33,703 nt of DNA from NCBI GenBank assembly GCA_002772995.1, contig PFCO01000003.1, forward strand, positions 40,092-73,794, written 5' to 3'. This DNA is from Candidatus Niyogibacteria bacterium CG10_big_fil_rev_8_21_14_0_10_46_36 (GTDB lineage: Bacteria; Patescibacteriota; Minisyncoccia; 1-14-0-10-42-19). Both the position numbers and the translations under genes were made by a program. The notes beneath the pieces were generated by a model. It did no database searches. It was given only the letters and a program-made list of their open reading frames with translations, and was not told the origin of the DNA. Below, piece after piece: positions 1 through 11,300 of the stretch. Each line of letters begins with the position of its first letter. The first letter of the stretch is position 1.

Positions 1-2
1 CA

Positions 3-197
3 CAGGCATCTGATATCGCTGAAATTGAAAAGCAGGCAAAACGCATGCCGGAAGTCATCCGCGTGCTTATTGTACAGAGCTTCCGCGAAGAACTCATGGA
101 ACATCGGACCCGTGCACGCAAGAAAGTAGTCACCGAGGAGGAGAAGGGACGCATTGAAGAGATTGATAAAAAACTAGAAGAAATCTTAGGAGATTAA
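3..197 (+). CDS. rpsF: Ribosomal protein bS6, C-terminal end (partial)
   Basis: This is an open frame entering from the left edge and encoding the last 64 residues of a protein that ends in TAA. The segment reads RMPEVIRVLIVQS followed by a charged helical tail ending KKLEEILGD. The PEVIR-x-LIV stretch matches the last beta strand of bS6, and CPR bS6 proteins often carry such a charged extension. The stronger argument is position: ssb and rpsR follow directly, the classic rpsF-ssb-rpsR order. bS6 binds 16S rRNA beside bS18 in the small subunit platform. The start and most of the fold lie outside the window, so the identity rests on context plus a short tail. Confidence 0.75.
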   Translation, partial: QASDIAEIEKQAKRMPEVIRVLIVQSFREELMEHRTRARKKVVTEEEKGRIEEIDKKLEEILGD

Positions 198-223
198 TTA
201 TTTATTTTGCATCACTCTACGCC

Positions 224-670
224 ATGAATCTCAATAAAGCTTTTATTATCGGGAATCTTACGCGCGACCCCGAGGTGCGCACACTCCCTTCGGGCCAGTC
301 GGTTGCTTCGTTCGGCATTGCAACAAATAGCTTTTTCACAAAGGACGGCCAACGCCAACAGCAAACTGAATTCCATAATGTGGTGCTCTTCGGGCGCCTT
401 GCAGAAATAGCAAAACAGTATCTTGCAAAAGGAAGTCTTGCAATGATTGAGGGAAGAATACAAACCCGTTCCTGGCAGGGACAAGACGGCCAAAAAAAAT
501 GGCGCACAGAAGTTGTCGCGGAACGACTGCAATTAGGCCCTCGCGGAGGAAGCACAGGAAGTTCAACACCTTCTCCATCGTCTAACGAACCGGATGCGGC
601 AAAAAAGGACTCTCTTGACACAATCGAATACGGGGAGGATAATATGAACCCGGACGATATTCCATTCTAA
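224..670 (+). CDS. ssb: Single-stranded DNA-binding protein
   Basis: This 148-aa protein has the SSB layout. An N-terminal OB fold (about residues 1-105) opens with MNLNKAFIIGNLTRDPEVR and contains the FHNVVLFGRLAE and IEGRIQTRSW stretches. A Gly/Ser/Pro-rich flexible linker follows, and the acidic tail ends in DDIPF. That tail is the docking peptide for RecA-loading, repair and replication proteins. SSB normally acts as a tetramer coating single-stranded DNA. The gene starts 26 bp after rpsF and is followed 9 bp later by rpsR, so the three are probably co-transcribed. There is no SD sequence before the ATG. The length is somewhat short for the family, as is common in CPR genomes. Confidence 0.97.
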   Translation: MNLNKAFIIGNLTRDPEVRTLPSGQSVASFGIATNSFFTKDGQRQQQTEFHNVVLFGRLAEIAKQYLAKGSLAMIEGRIQTRSWQGQDGQKKWRTEVVAERLQLGPRGGSTGSSTPSPSSNEPDAAKKDSLDTIEYGEDNMNPDDIPF

Positions 671-679
671 ACTATACTT

Positions 680-892
680 ATGATAACAGAACAAAAACAG
701 TGCTATTTTTGCACATCAAACATACGAATAATTAATTACAAAGATCCTGAGGCGCTCCGGAAGTTTTTGAGTCCTCAAGCAAAAATACTCCCGCGCAAGC
801 ACACGCACCTCTGCGCAAAACACCAGCGGAATCTCGCAACCGCAATAAAGCGGGCTCGGTTCCTCGCTCTTCTCCCCTATATTGCAAACTAA
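680..892 (+). CDS. rpsR: Ribosomal protein bS18
   Basis: This 70-aa protein has the bS18 core: the INYKDPEALRKFLS segment, the KILPRKHTHLCAKHQRNL stretch that contacts 16S rRNA, and the closing IKRARFLALLPY helix. Two early cysteines (CYFC) and a later Cys resemble the zinc-binding form of bS18. It pairs with bS6 on the platform of the 30S subunit. It lies 9 bp after ssb, ends the rpsF-ssb-rpsR operon, and its stop codon abuts a strong hairpin terminator. No SD sequence precedes its ATG. Confidence 0.96.
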   Translation: MITEQKQCYFCTSNIRIINYKDPEALRKFLSPQAKILPRKHTHLCAKHQRNLATAIKRARFLALLPYIAN

Positions 893-919
893 AAACACCG
901 GCCATGCGGCCGGTGTTTT
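892..919. terminator. Bidirectional terminator between rpsR and recA
   Basis: A 12-bp perfect stem (AAAACACCGGCC against GGCCGGTGTTTT) with an ATGC loop lies between the converging rpsR and recA genes. Its A-rich left arm and T-rich right arm let it work for both strands. Confidence 0.9.
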
Positions 920-922
920 GTG

Positions 923-1912
923 TTATATTGTCTTTGCTTTCTTTAAGAGCTCGTTTGTTATTTTTTTGTTCTCTTTTAGAAAGTTTTTTGCATTATCAAA
1001 CCCATGCCCGAGCTTGGTTACATCAAAGCTGTACGATGCTCCGGATTTTTTCACAATGCCGTGTTTTTCGGCAAAATTCAGAAGATCCGCCTCAAATGAA
1101 ATCCCTTCGTTGTACATAATATCAAACTCTGCCGTTCGGAACGGAGGCGCAACTTTGTTCTTTACCACCTTTGCTTTTACCCGGTTGCCAATAACATCTT
1201 CTCCTTTTTTGATCTGTGCGGCTCTTCGCACTTCCACACGGACCGATGAATAGAATTTGAGCGCCTTCCCCCCAGGTGTTGTTTCGGGGTTCCCGAAAAA
1301 CACTCCTATCTGCATACGCACCTGATTGATAAAAATGAGCATGGTCTTTTTATTTGCGGCAAGTGCAGAAAGTTTGCGGAGTCCATGAGACATAAGACGA
1401 GCCTGAAGTCCTACGTGCTGCTGCCCCATATCTCCTTCAATTTCTGCCTTCGGCGTGAGTGCGGCAACCGAGTCAATAATGACAACGTCCACGCTACCGG
1501 AACGCACCAAGCTTTCTACAATATCTAACGCTTGCTCCCCGGTATCCGGCTGGGAAATCAGCAAATCATTGATCTTTACACCTATCTTCCGTGCATATTC
1601 GGGGTCCATAGCGTGTTCCGCATCAACAAACGCAACAAGTCCGCCCTTTTTCTGGGTCTCTGCGGCTACATGGAGCGCAAGGGTGGTCTTTCCCGACGAT
1701 TCGGGACCGTATATCTCAATAATACGCCCGCGCGGCATGCCGCCCACACCAAGCGCCCTATCAAGCGAAAAAGAACCCGTCGGTATAGCATCAACATCCA
1801 CCTTGCCCACCTCTCCAAGCTTCATAATAGAGCCTTCACCGTATTTATTTTGTATATCTTTTATCGCTCCTTCGAGATCCAATTTTTTGTCGTCTTGTTT
1901 TCCTTTGGGCAT
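923..1912 (-). CDS. recA: Recombinase RecA
   Basis: This protein of about 329 aa is a full RecA. It has the Walker A motif GPESSGKT at about residues 69-76, the Walker B stretch [10 protein letters not shown], the L1/L2 DNA-binding region around [22 protein letters not shown], and the C-terminal lysine-rich domain. RecA forms ATP-dependent filaments on single-stranded DNA for homologous recombination and LexA-type co-cleavage. I chose the ATG that gives MPKGKQDD. An in-frame ATG 12 bp upstream (position 1924) adds MHII and cannot be excluded, because neither start has an SD. There is no intein. Only 39 bp separate it from the gene upstream, so ftsK, the Ig-like gene and recA are likely one transcript ending at the shared terminator. 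Confidence 0.97.
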   Translation of the reverse strand: MPKGKQDDKKLDLEGAIKDIQNKYGEGSIMKLGEVGKVDVDAIPTGSFSLDRALGVGGMPRGRIIEIYGPESSGKTTLALHVAAETQKKGGLVAFVDAEHAMDPEYARKIGVKINDLLISQPDTGEQALDIVESLVRSGSVDVVIIDSVAALTPKAEIEGDMGQQHVGLQARLMSHGLRKLSALAANKKTMLIFINQVRMQIGVFFGNPETTPGGKALKFYSSVRVEVRRAAQIKKGEDVIGNRVKAKVVKNKVAPPFRTAEFDIMYNEGISFEADLLNFAEKHGIVKKSGASYSFDVTKLGHGFDNAKNFLKENKKITNELLKKAKTI

Positions 1913-1951
1913 AATTATATGCATTTTATACTAATAATATGGCGGTGCATT

Positions 1952-2293
1952 TTATTCCCCGGTGATGTATACCATCCGTTCTTCTTCAAAAATTTTTCCG
2001 AATCTCCCTTCGCCAATTATCCTAATTATATTCAAGCCATACGGTAAAATCAATTCTTCCTCAAAAAATCCCTCATCATCCGTAAAAATAGTTCTTCCGT
2101 CAAGGGACAAAAATGACATACCTGATGCCTGGCCACGCAGAATTACATGGCTTGTGCGCATGTGTTCTCCATTTTCAGGAGAAAACACGACAAGATCAGA
2201 CCCAAAAACAAAGCCTTTCAGCTGAAAGGCAAGATATCCCGAAAACACCGCCAAAATCCCAATAAGAAAAATATTGCGCAAAAAAGAAGACAT
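1952..2293 (-). CDS. Small membrane-anchored protein with Ig-like (glucodextranase-B-type) domain
   Basis: This 113-aa protein has one N-terminal membrane segment (about residues 7-28) and then a short all-beta domain. The pattern is Val-x-Phe-Ser-Pro-Glu-Asn-Gly, Val-x-Leu-Arg-Gly, the LSLDGRTIFTDDEGFFEEEL strand-turn-strand, and YGLNIIRIIGEGRFGK. It resembles the glucodextranase domain B type of Ig-like fold found in many CPR membrane proteins. I infer an outward-facing domain held at the cell membrane; no catalytic residue is evident. It starts 5 bp after the ftsK stop and precedes recA, so it is probably translated from the same transcript. Its function is unknown. Confidence 0.8.
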   Translation of the reverse strand: MSSFLRNIFLIGILAVFSGYLAFQLKGFVFGSDLVVFSPENGEHMRTSHVILRGQASGMSFLSLDGRTIFTDDEGFFEEELILPYGLNIIRIIGEGRFGKIFEEERMVYITGE

Positions 2294-2298
2294 GTGTG

Positions 2299-4572
2299 TT
2301 ACTGCATAGTATGAAAGAAATCACCTCCTCCCGATCCTGGCGTATCATCGCCTTCATCCGCAGAGGAATCCCCATCACCAGCATCTGCGTACACCTCTCG
2401 AGGTTTCGCCCCCTCTCCAGGTCCAATAACGCCACGGTCTTCTAATATATCTAAAAGCCGTGCTGCTCGGGCATACCCCACGCGGAGGCGTCTTTGTAAA
2501 TATGACGCCGACGCTTTTTTCGCTTCAATGACTATCTTTTTTGCTTCTGCATACAGTTCGTCTTCTTCATCATCATTCATAGACACTTCGTCAAAAATAG
2601 TCTTTTTATCTTTATCGTCTCCCGAATCAATAGTTACTGTTCCCCCATCAAATCCGGCATATTGATCCTCCAAAAATTGTGCGACCTTGCGCACTTCCGA
2701 TTCGCTTACAAAACTCCCCTGGATACGCTTTGGTTTTGATGTATCCCCTGAAAGGAAGAGCATATCTCCGTTTCCTAATAATTTTTCCGCTCCTGCCATA
2801 TCAAGAATAGTACGAGAATCCACCTGAGAAGCGACCTGGAAGGCAATACGGGATGTTATATTCGCCTTAATAAGCCCTGTGATAACCTCTACAGATGGGC
2901 GTTGTGTTGATACTATCAAGTGAATACCGACAGCACGGGACATTTGCGCAAGGCGGACGATAGAGGCCTCAAGCTCGCGCGGGTATGTTGCCATAATATC
3001 TGCCAACTCATCAATAACAATAACAATATACGGCATAGGATTTTCTCCCGATGTCTTTATTGCCTGATATGAATGAATATCCCGCGCTTTTGCCGCTTGT
3101 AAGAGCTCGTACCGCCTCTCCATCTCGGACACCGCCCACTTCAGCGCAAGAATCGTTTTTTTTGCATCAGTGATGACAGGAGCTAATAAATGCGGGATGC
3201 CTGAATATGCAGATAATTCAACACGCTTAGGGTCAACGAGCAAAAAACGGAGATTGTCCGGGCTGTTCCTATATAAAAGGCTCACCATAAGGCCGTGAAT
3301 AGCGACTGACTTTCCAGAGCCGGTGGAGCCGGCAATTAGAAGGTGAGGCATTTTTTCGAGCGCTGTGTACACCGCTTGTCCCGAAACATCGCGGCCAAGC
3401 GCCAGACTTAACACATGCTTGCCGTAGCGGAACTCATCACTCGAAAGCAGGCTACGGGCACCCACAAGCGCAACTGCCTTATTCGGGATCTCAAGCCCAA
3501 CAAGAGAACGGCCCGGAATGGGAGCTTCAATCCTGATGGGGTGAGCGGCAAGCGCAAGCGCAAGGTCATTATGCAAGCCGGTGATACGCGTTAACTTTAT
3601 CCCTTCTGCCGGGCGTATCGTGTACTGGGTAACCGACGGTCCAACATTAACTTCAGCCATCTCAACATCAATACCGAAATTTTTCAGCGTCCGTTTGATA
3701 ATATTTGCGTTTGCCTTAATGTCGCCCGACGACGGCTTACCTTTGTCGCTCTCCAACAGATCAAGTGGGGGTGTCTGGAAATTTACATTTCTCCGCCGAG
3801 CCGCCGCCTTAAATGTATTCGTCGCGAAGGAGTTGCTTTCTTCTTCCCCCTCTCCAGCCTCTTCCTCTCCAGCTCCTTCATCTTCATGGTGCTCGCCTGG
3901 CTCCTCTTCCCCCTCTCTTGATTCGTACTCTTCCCCAGACTCATACACCACCTCCTCCTTTTTATTCTTTCGCAGCCCTCCTAATGTGTTCTTGAGCGCC
4001 TGAAAACTGCTTACGGATTCTTCATCGGCATTCTTTTCGTCTTCATCATCGACATCCTCTACAATTTTTGATTTCACCAAAGACGCATTCAACATTAAGA
4101 GAATAGAAACAATCAATAGGGTTGTCATCACAATAAACGATGCCCAGAAATCAAACAATTTAAGTACCGGTGCGGCAACAACAAATCCGGCATATCCCGC
4201 AGCCTTCTGCCCAAATACTACCTCTATGCCCCCCAAAACGCTTACCAAAAAGAGAACACCACCAAGAAGAGTCGGCGCAAAAAATGTAGGCCGAAAATAG
4301 AAAAAGAGCGATGCCCCTATAAAAAAGAAGAAGAGCGGAACAATAAACTCCGCCTGCCCAAACAGCACAGAAAGCCAACGCTCTATGAATACGCCCGCCT
4401 TGCCCGCCCTACCGGCAATAGAAAGGATGAAAATGATGGAAAGAGCGAAGGAAAAAACGATAAAAATAGACTGTTTTGTCTCGTGTTTCACCTGCTCAAA
4501 CCACGATTCATTGCCATCTTTCTCTTCAATGTCCCGGGAAGCCCGTTTTTTAGATCTCTTTTTCTTGGCCAT
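2299..4572 (-). CDS. ftsK: DNA translocase FtsK/SpoIIIE
   Basis: This protein of about 757 aa has the complete FtsK architecture. Four or so membrane segments occupy the first ~170 residues. A strongly acidic Glu/Gly-rich linker follows (about residues 190-255). The motor comes next, with Walker A AGSTGSGKSV near residue 415 and the Walker B stretch IVIVIDELADIM. The end is a winged-helix gamma domain (SYLQRRLRVGYARAARLLDILE) that reads polar DNA sequences. FtsK pumps chromosomal DNA through the closing septum. The start giving MAKKKRSKKR is preferred over an ATG 21 bp upstream, because a TATAAT box overlaps the upstream option. The last residues are Gly/Asp-rich with no known role. No SD is present. 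Confidence 0.96.
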   Translation of the reverse strand: MAKKKRSKKRASRDIEEKDGNESWFEQVKHETKQSIFIVFSFALSIIFILSIAGRAGKAGVFIERWLSVLFGQAEFIVPLFFFFIGASLFFYFRPTFFAPTLLGGVLFLVSVLGGIEVVFGQKAAGYAGFVVAAPVLKLFDFWASFIVMTTLLIVSILLMLNASLVKSKIVEDVDDEDEKNADEESVSSFQALKNTLGGLRKNKKEEVVYESGEEYESREGEEEPGEHHEDEGAGEEEAGEGEEESNSFATNTFKAAARRRNVNFQTPPLDLLESDKGKPSSGDIKANANIIKRTLKNFGIDVEMAEVNVGPSVTQYTIRPAEGIKLTRITGLHNDLALALAAHPIRIEAPIPGRSLVGLEIPNKAVALVGARSLLSSDEFRYGKHVLSLALGRDVSGQAVYTALEKMPHLLIAGSTGSGKSVAIHGLMVSLLYRNSPDNLRFLLVDPKRVELSAYSGIPHLLAPVITDAKKTILALKWAVSEMERRYELLQAAKARDIHSYQAIKTSGENPMPYIVIVIDELADIMATYPRELEASIVRLAQMSRAVGIHLIVSTQRPSVEVITGLIKANITSRIAFQVASQVDSRTILDMAGAEKLLGNGDMLFLSGDTSKPKRIQGSFVSESEVRKVAQFLEDQYAGFDGGTVTIDSGDDKDKKTIFDEVSMNDDEEDELYAEAKKIVIEAKKASASYLQRRLRVGYARAARLLDILEDRGVIGPGEGAKPREVYADAGDGDSSADEGDDTPGSGGGDFFHTMQ

Positions 4573-4582
4573 TATACTCACT

Positions 4583-4588
4583 ATTATA
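4583..4588 (-). promoter_or_regulatory. Putative -10 box for ftsK, 10 nt before the ATG
   Basis: A TATAAT hexamer on the minus strand lies 10 nt upstream of the chosen ftsK ATG, so transcription should begin about 3 nt before the start codon. No good -35 box is visible. The rpoC terminator lies just upstream, which argues for a new promoter here. Confidence 0.5.
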
Positions 4589-4606
4589 GGCATTTTTTAG
4601 AAAAAG

Positions 4607-4632
4607 AAAAAGCCGGCGCATGCCGGCTTTTT
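4607..4632 (-). terminator. Terminator of rpoB-rpoC
   Basis: An 11-bp perfect stem (AAAAAGCCGGC against GCCGGCTTTTT) with a GCAT-type loop is followed on the minus strand by a T-rich run. It lies just after the rpoC stop and before ftsK. Confidence 0.9.
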
Positions 4633-4649
4633 CTTTTGTTCTTTATTGG

Positions 4650-7600
4650 TTATTCTTCAGGCTCCTCCTTGCCTTTTTTCGTTCTAAAACCGGTTCCTGC
4701 GGGTATTAAATGCCCGATAATGACATTTTCCTTAAGCCCCCGGAGCTTGTCTTCCTTTCCTGAAATTGCCGCAGCAATAAGCACACGAGCCGTCTCTTGA
4801 AATGATGCAGCAGCTAAGAAGCTCTCCGTAGTGAGTGCGGTGCGGGTGATACCCAGCACAAGCGGGGTGTGCTCCACAAGTGCGCCCTTTATTTCTTTTA
4901 TCTGATGATTTGCTTCAAATACAGTCGCGCGCTCAACCACATCACCCTCCGCAAGATTGCTGTCACCTGATTTGGTAATGCGTACACGAGAAAACATCTG
5001 ACGCATAATTACTTCTACATGCTTCTCGTTAATTGATGCTCCCTGTAATGTGTAGATCTTGCTGATTTCGTTGAGGATATAATTTTGCACAGTCCACATA
5101 TCCGCAAGGCGGAACAATTCCCGGATATCAATTGGTCCGTCTGAGAGCGGCATGCCAGGTTTTACTTCGCTCCCCTTCTCTACTACCAAAAGCCGGCCGA
5201 ACGGCACTATATATTCCCGGGTTTCCTTCTCTTTCTTCCCTGCTGCTGATCCTTTTGCGGGCTTGCCTTTTTCTTCAGCGTCAGTAAGGACTTTGATTAT
5301 CTTATCTCTCCCGTCAATCGTAATATCCATAACTGTTCCGGTTACATCCGAGATTACTGCCGGATGGCGAGGACTGCGAATTTCGAATATTTCTTCCACA
5401 CGCGGAAGACCGAGCGTGATATCTCCTGCTGCAACAATTCCTCCCGTGTGAAAGGTACGCATAGTAAGCTGTGTGCCCGGCTCTCCGATAGCTTGCGCCG
5501 CAACGATACCTACGGCTTGTCCAAGTTTTACCGGAATGTTTGTCCCCAGGTCATACCCGTAACACGCGCCGCACAACCCGCGTAATTCCTTGCAGGAAAC
5601 CGGAGAACGAAGAATAATTTCTGCTACATCTTTGTTGTCTCCTATGAGATCGGCGTCATCCGAAGAAATAATATGGCCTCTCTTAAACACCACCGAACCT
5701 TTTGTGTCTTTCAGGTCCTGCGCAAGCATGCGTCCATAAATGCGCTGAGAAAAATGTTTTCCATACTCTTCCACTTCATGGCGACGAATCAAAAACCCAT
5801 CGCTATCACCGCAGTCTTCTTCGCGGACAATAACATCTTGCGCAACGTCAACCAGACGGCGAGTAAGGTATCCTGCAGCTGCGGTCTTTAAAGCAGTGTC
5901 AGCGGTTCCTTTCCGTGCACCGTGCGTAGAAATAAAGTATTCCAAGACAGTGAGGCCATCCTTGTAGTTTGAAGTGATGGGAAACTCGATGATACGCCCC
6001 GCTGGGTTCCGTACAAGTCCCCGCATGCCGGTCATCTGAGCCACCTGCGCCCAGTTACCGCGAGCGGCAGATGACACCATGCTGTGTACCGGCCCATATT
6101 CATTCAGTGCTGAGGGCACAAATTCATCTACCTTTTGTTTTGTGTCGGTCCATATCTCAATTACCCGCCGGTATCGTTCTTCTTCAGTAAGCAAGCCCTC
6201 AATGTATGCGTCACTGATTTTTTTCGCCTCTTCTTCGGCTTTACGCACAAACTCTTTTTTCTCACCCGGCGACAAGAAGTCATCCATGCCCATGCTCATT
6301 CCTGAGCGTGTCGCATACTCAAATCCGAATGCCTTAATCTTATCGAGTATGGGAGCAGACGCGTCAATTCCGTAGCGCTCAATAATGCGCGACACCATCT
6401 TGGTAAGATCCTTCCGGCCCAACTCCCTGTTTACATATTCAAAATCGGATGGCAGCGTACTGTTAAACAAAAGCCGTCCGACGCTGGTTTCAAGAATTTT
6501 CCCAGGAAGTTTTTGGTACTCGCGATACTTTGCAGTATCAGTTACCCGAACTTTTATTTTCGCCTGGAAGCCTACTGCCCCCATATCATAAGCAAGGATA
6601 GCTTCATTTGGGGTAGCAAATATTCCGTCTTCTCCGAGCGACCCAGGGCGGAGTTTCGTGAGCCAATATGACCCAAGAACCATGTCCTGCCGGGGGGTCG
6701 TAATCGGAGATCCGGTACCCGGTTTTGTAAGGTTCCGGGAAGAAGCCATAATTTCGCGCGCCTCCCACTGTGCATCCTCAGTCAATGGAACATGGACTGC
6801 CATTTGGTCGCCGTCAAAGTCTGCGTTGAATGCTTCACAAACAAGCGGGTGCACTTGGATAGCATTGCCCTCAACCATGATTGGCTGAAATGCCTGAATA
6901 CCAAGACGGTGGAGTGTTGGTGCCCGGTTCAAAAGCACATATTTTCCCTTAATAACCTGTTCAAGCGCCGCCCACACATCGGGAGTTGCTTCGTCTATCA
7001 AACGATTTGCGCCACGGATGTTATGCGCAAAACCCTGTTCAATCAACCGCGAGATAACAAACGGACGAAAGAGTTCCAGTGTCATGTGCTTCGGCAAACC
7101 GCATTGATGCAATTTCAATTCAGGACCTACCACGATAACGGAACGGCCTGAGTAATCAACACGCTTACCTAAAAGGTTTTGACGGAACCGTCCCTGCTTT
7201 CCTTTCAAAATATCAGCAAGAGATTTCAGCGGACGCTTTTGCGCTTGCGATACTGCTGCCTGCTGACCTGACCGGCGAATTGAGTTATCTATAAGCGCAT
7301 CCACTGCTTCTTGGAGCATGCGTTTTTCGTTGCGTACTATGACTTCGGGCGCATGCAGGTCTAAAAGACGCTTTAAGCGGTTGTTTCGGTTGATAACACG
7401 CCGGTATAAATCGTTTACATCGGATGTTGCATTTCTCCCTCCATCAAGCTGAACCATAGGCCGGAGATCGGGCGGAATAACCGGAAGCATACTTAAAAAC
7501 ATCCATTCGGGACGCGCGTTTGAACGAATGAGCGCCTTTACAAGACTTAAGCGCTTTACCGCTTTGCGCTGTGCTTGAGTGGACGCGTTTTCTACTTCTT

Positions 7601-8303
7601 CTTCGAGCTGGTCCCGAAGCACATCAAGATCAATGCGATTACAAATTTCATGAAGCGCTTCGGCTCCGATACCTGCCTGAAATACATCACCGTATCTTAA
7701 ACTCAAATGATGGTATTCCGATTCTGCCAGCACCCGGCGTTCCTGGATGCTCGCAAGTTCATTGCGCGCAACATCAAGCGCTTCTTTTAGCGCGTGCTGT
7801 TCTTTTTTAGTCGTTACTTGTTTTGATTTTATTTTAAATTCCCGCTCAAGTTCTGCGGCGACTTCTGCACGCTTCTCTTCATCAACACGGGTAATAACAT
7901 AACTTGCAAAATAGACAACGCGCTCAAGGTCGGCAACAGACAGATCAAGCAACAGCCCTATACGGGAAGGCACTCCGCGGACAAACCAAATATGAGTCAC
8001 TGGGACTGCAAGCTGAATATGCCCCATCCGCTCTCTGCGGACAATTGCGCGAGTCACTTCAACGCCACACTTGTCGCAAATAATGCCTTTATAGCGAATG
8101 CGGCGGTATTTCCCACAATAACACTCGTAATCCTTTTCGGGGCCAAAAATACGCTCATCAAAAAGACCGTCCTTTTCGGGGCGTTGTGTACGATAATTGA
8201 TGGTCTCGGGCTTCGTGACCTCTCCGTATGACCATGATTTAATACGGTCGGGAGACGCAATGCGGAGAATGATAGAATTAAAATCTGATACTTTTGTTTC
8301 CAT
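4650..8303 (-). CDS. rpoC: RNA polymerase subunit beta-prime
   Basis: This 1217-aa subunit carries the expected landmarks. The N-terminal zinc site has [13 protein letters not shown] and then CDKCG near residues 60-78. The catalytic loop [12 protein letters not shown] lies near residue 492, with its three metal-binding aspartates intact. The second zinc cluster is CGDSDG followed by [13 protein letters not shown]. The trigger loop is [16 protein letters not shown] near residues 938-955. It forms the active-site cleft with RpoB. It is shorter than the E. coli protein (1407 aa), mainly through missing lineage-specific insertions. It starts 19 bp after rpoB and ends just before a strong terminator. 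No SD precedes the ATG. Confidence 0.98.
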   Translation of the reverse strand: METKVSDFNSIILRIASPDRIKSWSYGEVTKPETINYRTQRPEKDGLFDERIFGPEKDYECYCGKYRRIRYKGIICDKCGVEVTRAIVRRERMGHIQLAVPVTHIWFVRGVPSRIGLLLDLSVADLERVVYFASYVITRVDEEKRAEVAAELEREFKIKSKQVTTKKEQHALKEALDVARNELASIQERRVLAESEYHHLSLRYGDVFQAGIGAEALHEICNRIDLDVLRDQLEEEVENASTQAQRKAVKRLSLVKALIRSNARPEWMFLSMLPVIPPDLRPMVQLDGGRNATSDVNDLYRRVINRNNRLKRLLDLHAPEVIVRNEKRMLQEAVDALIDNSIRRSGQQAAVSQAQKRPLKSLADILKGKQGRFRQNLLGKRVDYSGRSVIVVGPELKLHQCGLPKHMTLELFRPFVISRLIEQGFAHNIRGANRLIDEATPDVWAALEQVIKGKYVLLNRAPTLHRLGIQAFQPIMVEGNAIQVHPLVCEAFNADFDGDQMAVHVPLTEDAQWEAREIMASSRNLTKPGTGSPITTPRQDMVLGSYWLTKLRPGSLGEDGIFATPNEAILAYDMGAVGFQAKIKVRVTDTAKYREYQKLPGKILETSVGRLLFNSTLPSDFEYVNRELGRKDLTKMVSRIIERYGIDASAPILDKIKAFGFEYATRSGMSMGMDDFLSPGEKKEFVRKAEEEAKKISDAYIEGLLTEEERYRRVIEIWTDTKQKVDEFVPSALNEYGPVHSMVSSAARGNWAQVAQMTGMRGLVRNPAGRIIEFPITSNYKDGLTVLEYFISTHGARKGTADTALKTAAAGYLTRRLVDVAQDVIVREEDCGDSDGFLIRRHEVEEYGKHFSQRIYGRMLAQDLKDTKGSVVFKRGHIISSDDADLIGDNKDVAEIILRSPVSCKELRGLCGACYGYDLGTNIPVKLGQAVGIVAAQAIGEPGTQLTMRTFHTGGIVAAGDITLGLPRVEEIFEIRSPRHPAVISDVTGTVMDITIDGRDKIIKVLTDAEEKGKPAKGSAAGKKEKETREYIVPFGRLLVVEKGSEVKPGMPLSDGPIDIRELFRLADMWTVQNYILNEISKIYTLQGASINEKHVEVIMRQMFSRVRITKSGDSNLAEGDVVERATVFEANHQIKEIKGALVEHTPLVLGITRTALTTESFLAAASFQETARVLIAAAISGKEDKLRGLKENVIIGHLIPAGTGFRTKKGKEEPEE

Positions 8304-8322
8304 GGTGATATATACGCACTAA

Positions 8323-11300
8323 TTAATTTTTCGCTCGCTCTCTCTCTTCTTGAGAGACCTGTTGCCGTTCGCGCGATAAGCGGCGCTCTTCCATTTCTTC
8401 ACTTACATCAATGCCATGCAATTCAACATCAAGCGCGAGACCTTTAAGCTCATTCACCAACACATGAAACGATGTTGGCAAGTTTGGATTTTTGAATTCT
8501 TCCCCGCGTACGATTGTATCGTATGCAGCGGCACGTCCGAGCACATCATCTGATTTTATCGTGAGCATTTCCTGCAGAATGTGCGCCGCGCCATACCCCT
8601 CAAGCGCCCACACTTCCATTTCTCCAAAACGCTGTCCTCCTCCCTGCGCTTTTCCTCCAAGCGGCTGCTGGGTGATGAGCGAATACGGACCGATAGAACG
8701 CATATGGATCTTGTCTTCTACCATGTGAATCAGCTTCATCATATAAATCTGCCCGACAGTTACCGGCTGTTCGAATTTTTCTCCCGTGCGTCCGTCATAC
8801 AGCGGCACTTTTCCTTCGCGGGGCAATCCAGCTTTTTCTAATTCGTTTTTAATCTCCTCAACGCTGGCTCCCTGAAATGGCGGAACAAGCGCTTGATATC
8901 CGAGACGCTCTGCCGCCCATCCGAGATGCGTCTCAAGAATCTGACCGATATTCATACGGCTTACCACACCCAAGGGATTTAAAATCATATCAACCGGCGT
9001 TCCGTCTTCTAAGCATGGCATGTCTTCCACCGGAAGAATCTTTGAAATAACTCCTTTATTTCCGTGACGGCCGGCGAGCTTGTCTCCGACGGATATTTTA
9101 CGAAGCTGAGCGATTTCTATCTGAATTAATTTAATGACTCCCGTATCAAGTTTATCTCCGCGGTCACGTGAGAACACTTTCACACCAACAACGCGCCCCT
9201 GCTTTCCGTGCGGCATACGAAGCGACGTATCGCGAACATCGCGTGCTTTTTCACCGAAAATAGCACGAAGCAAGCGCTCTTCAGATGTCAGTTCCGCCTC
9301 TCCCTTCGGCGTAATTTTTCCTACCAAAATATCGCCCGAGCGCACTTCTGCGCCGATCCGGACGATGCCGTCTTCGTCTAAGTCTTTCAGCTTATCCTCC
9401 CCCACATTTGGAATGTCGTATGTAGTGATTTCCGGGCCAAGTTTTGTATCGCGTACAGGAATCGCAAAATCTTCAATATGCACTGAGGTGAATATGTCCT
9501 CGTGCATGAGCTTTTCTGAAATGATAATCGCATCCTCATAGTTCGCGCCTCCCCAAGAAAGAAACGCCACCTTAATATTCTGGCCGAGCGCTATCTGTCC
9601 GTTTTGCGACGAAGACACATCCGCGAGGATATCGCCCTTCTTTACTTTGTCCCCGGGCATAACTAGCGGACGCTGGGTAATGACCGTGTATTCGTTTGAG
9701 CGAAGATAATTTAGAAGCAGATATGTTTTATCCTTCTTTTTTTCATTTCGGATGATAATCTTGTTTGCGTCTGCATATTTTACCGTTCCGTCTTCTGCGG
9801 CCAGAATCAACCGTCCGGAATCGCGCGCCGCTTTTTCTTCAAGCCCCGTACCGACATAGGGAACCTGCGCCTTTACACACGGAACTGCTTGTCTTTGCAT
9901 GTTCGCGCCCATCATAACGCGGTTTGCGTCGTCGTGTTCCAGGAATGGAATAAGTGATGTTGCAATGCTGAACGCCTGGAATGGCGCGACATCAATAAAA
10001 TCAACTTCATTTGCAGGAACGATGCCCGCCTGCCCCCGTACGCGTGCGGGGACTTTCTCATCGAGAATCTTCCCATTCTCCTCATATGGAATAGTAGTCG
10101 GTGCAATGTTTACTTCTAATTCTTGAAATGCGGTAAGGTAGTTAATCTCATCCGTAATAATCCCATCTACAACCTTCCGGTACGGTGTTTCCAAAATGCC
10201 GAAATTGTTCACGCGCGCAAAACTTGCGAGATGAAGCACAAGACCAATGTTCGGACCTTCCGGGGTCTGGATGGGACAAATGCGTCCGTAGTGAGAGGGG
10301 TGAGCGTCACGAACCTCAAATCCGGCGCGCTCCCGGGTGAGGCCTCCTTGTCCCAACGCAGAAACACGACGAAGGTGCTCAAGCTCAGCAAGGATATTGT
10401 CCTGATCCATGAACTGTGAAAGCTGGTTTGTAGTAAAGAATTCTTTGAGCACCGCCATGACCGGACGGGAGTTGATAAGCTGGGCGGGGGTCATTGTGTA
10501 TATATCAAGCGTACTCATGCGGTCCTGGATGATGCGCTTCATCCGAGTAAACCCTACCCGCAACCGCTGCTGTAAAAGCTCTCCGACTCCACGGATGCGG
10601 CGGTTCCCCAGGTGATCAATGTCATCCGGCGTTGCAGAGGGAGTATTATTAAAATCAATAATGCGGCGGATAACTTCAATCAAGTCTTCCTTGGTAAGAA
10701 TCCGGCTTCCTTCTTCTATTTTTTCTAGCGGAAATCTGAGGCGTTCATTTATCTTATATCGCCCAACTACTGAGAGATCATAACGATCCGGTGAAAACAT
10801 ACCCTCGAGAAGTTCGCGGGCGTTATCAATTGTCGCAAACTCTCCCGGCCGGATGCGCTTATAAATTTCTACATATGCCTCGTCTACCGTTGAAGTTGGA
10901 TCGCGCTCAAGCGTCTCTTCCATAAAAGAAACAGGGCCATTATCAACCTTGCTGACCGCATCCTTGATAACTTCATCGGTTTCGTATCCAAAAATACGCA
11001 AGAGCGCCGACACCGGTATCTTTCTCTTGCGGTCAATGCGGACATAAAGCGCATTATCAGAACCGGTCTCTATCTCAATCCACGCGCCACGGGAAGGAAT
11101 AATCTTTGCGCCAAAAAACTTTTTCCCCCGAAGTATATTCGCGGTAAAGTAAACACCAAAAGAGCGCGCAATCTGTGAAACGATTACACGCTCTACTCCA
11201 TTTACAATAAACGTGCCGCGCTCAGTCATAATCGGCATGTCGGCGAGAAAAATTTCCTGTTCTTTTGATTCTTTGGTTACATTGTTACGAAGACGAACTT

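Noticed and set aside
1913-1924. Longer RecA start (adds MHII)
   Set aside because: MPKGKQDD is the more family-like N-terminus. Neither start has an SD, so the choice is a preference only.
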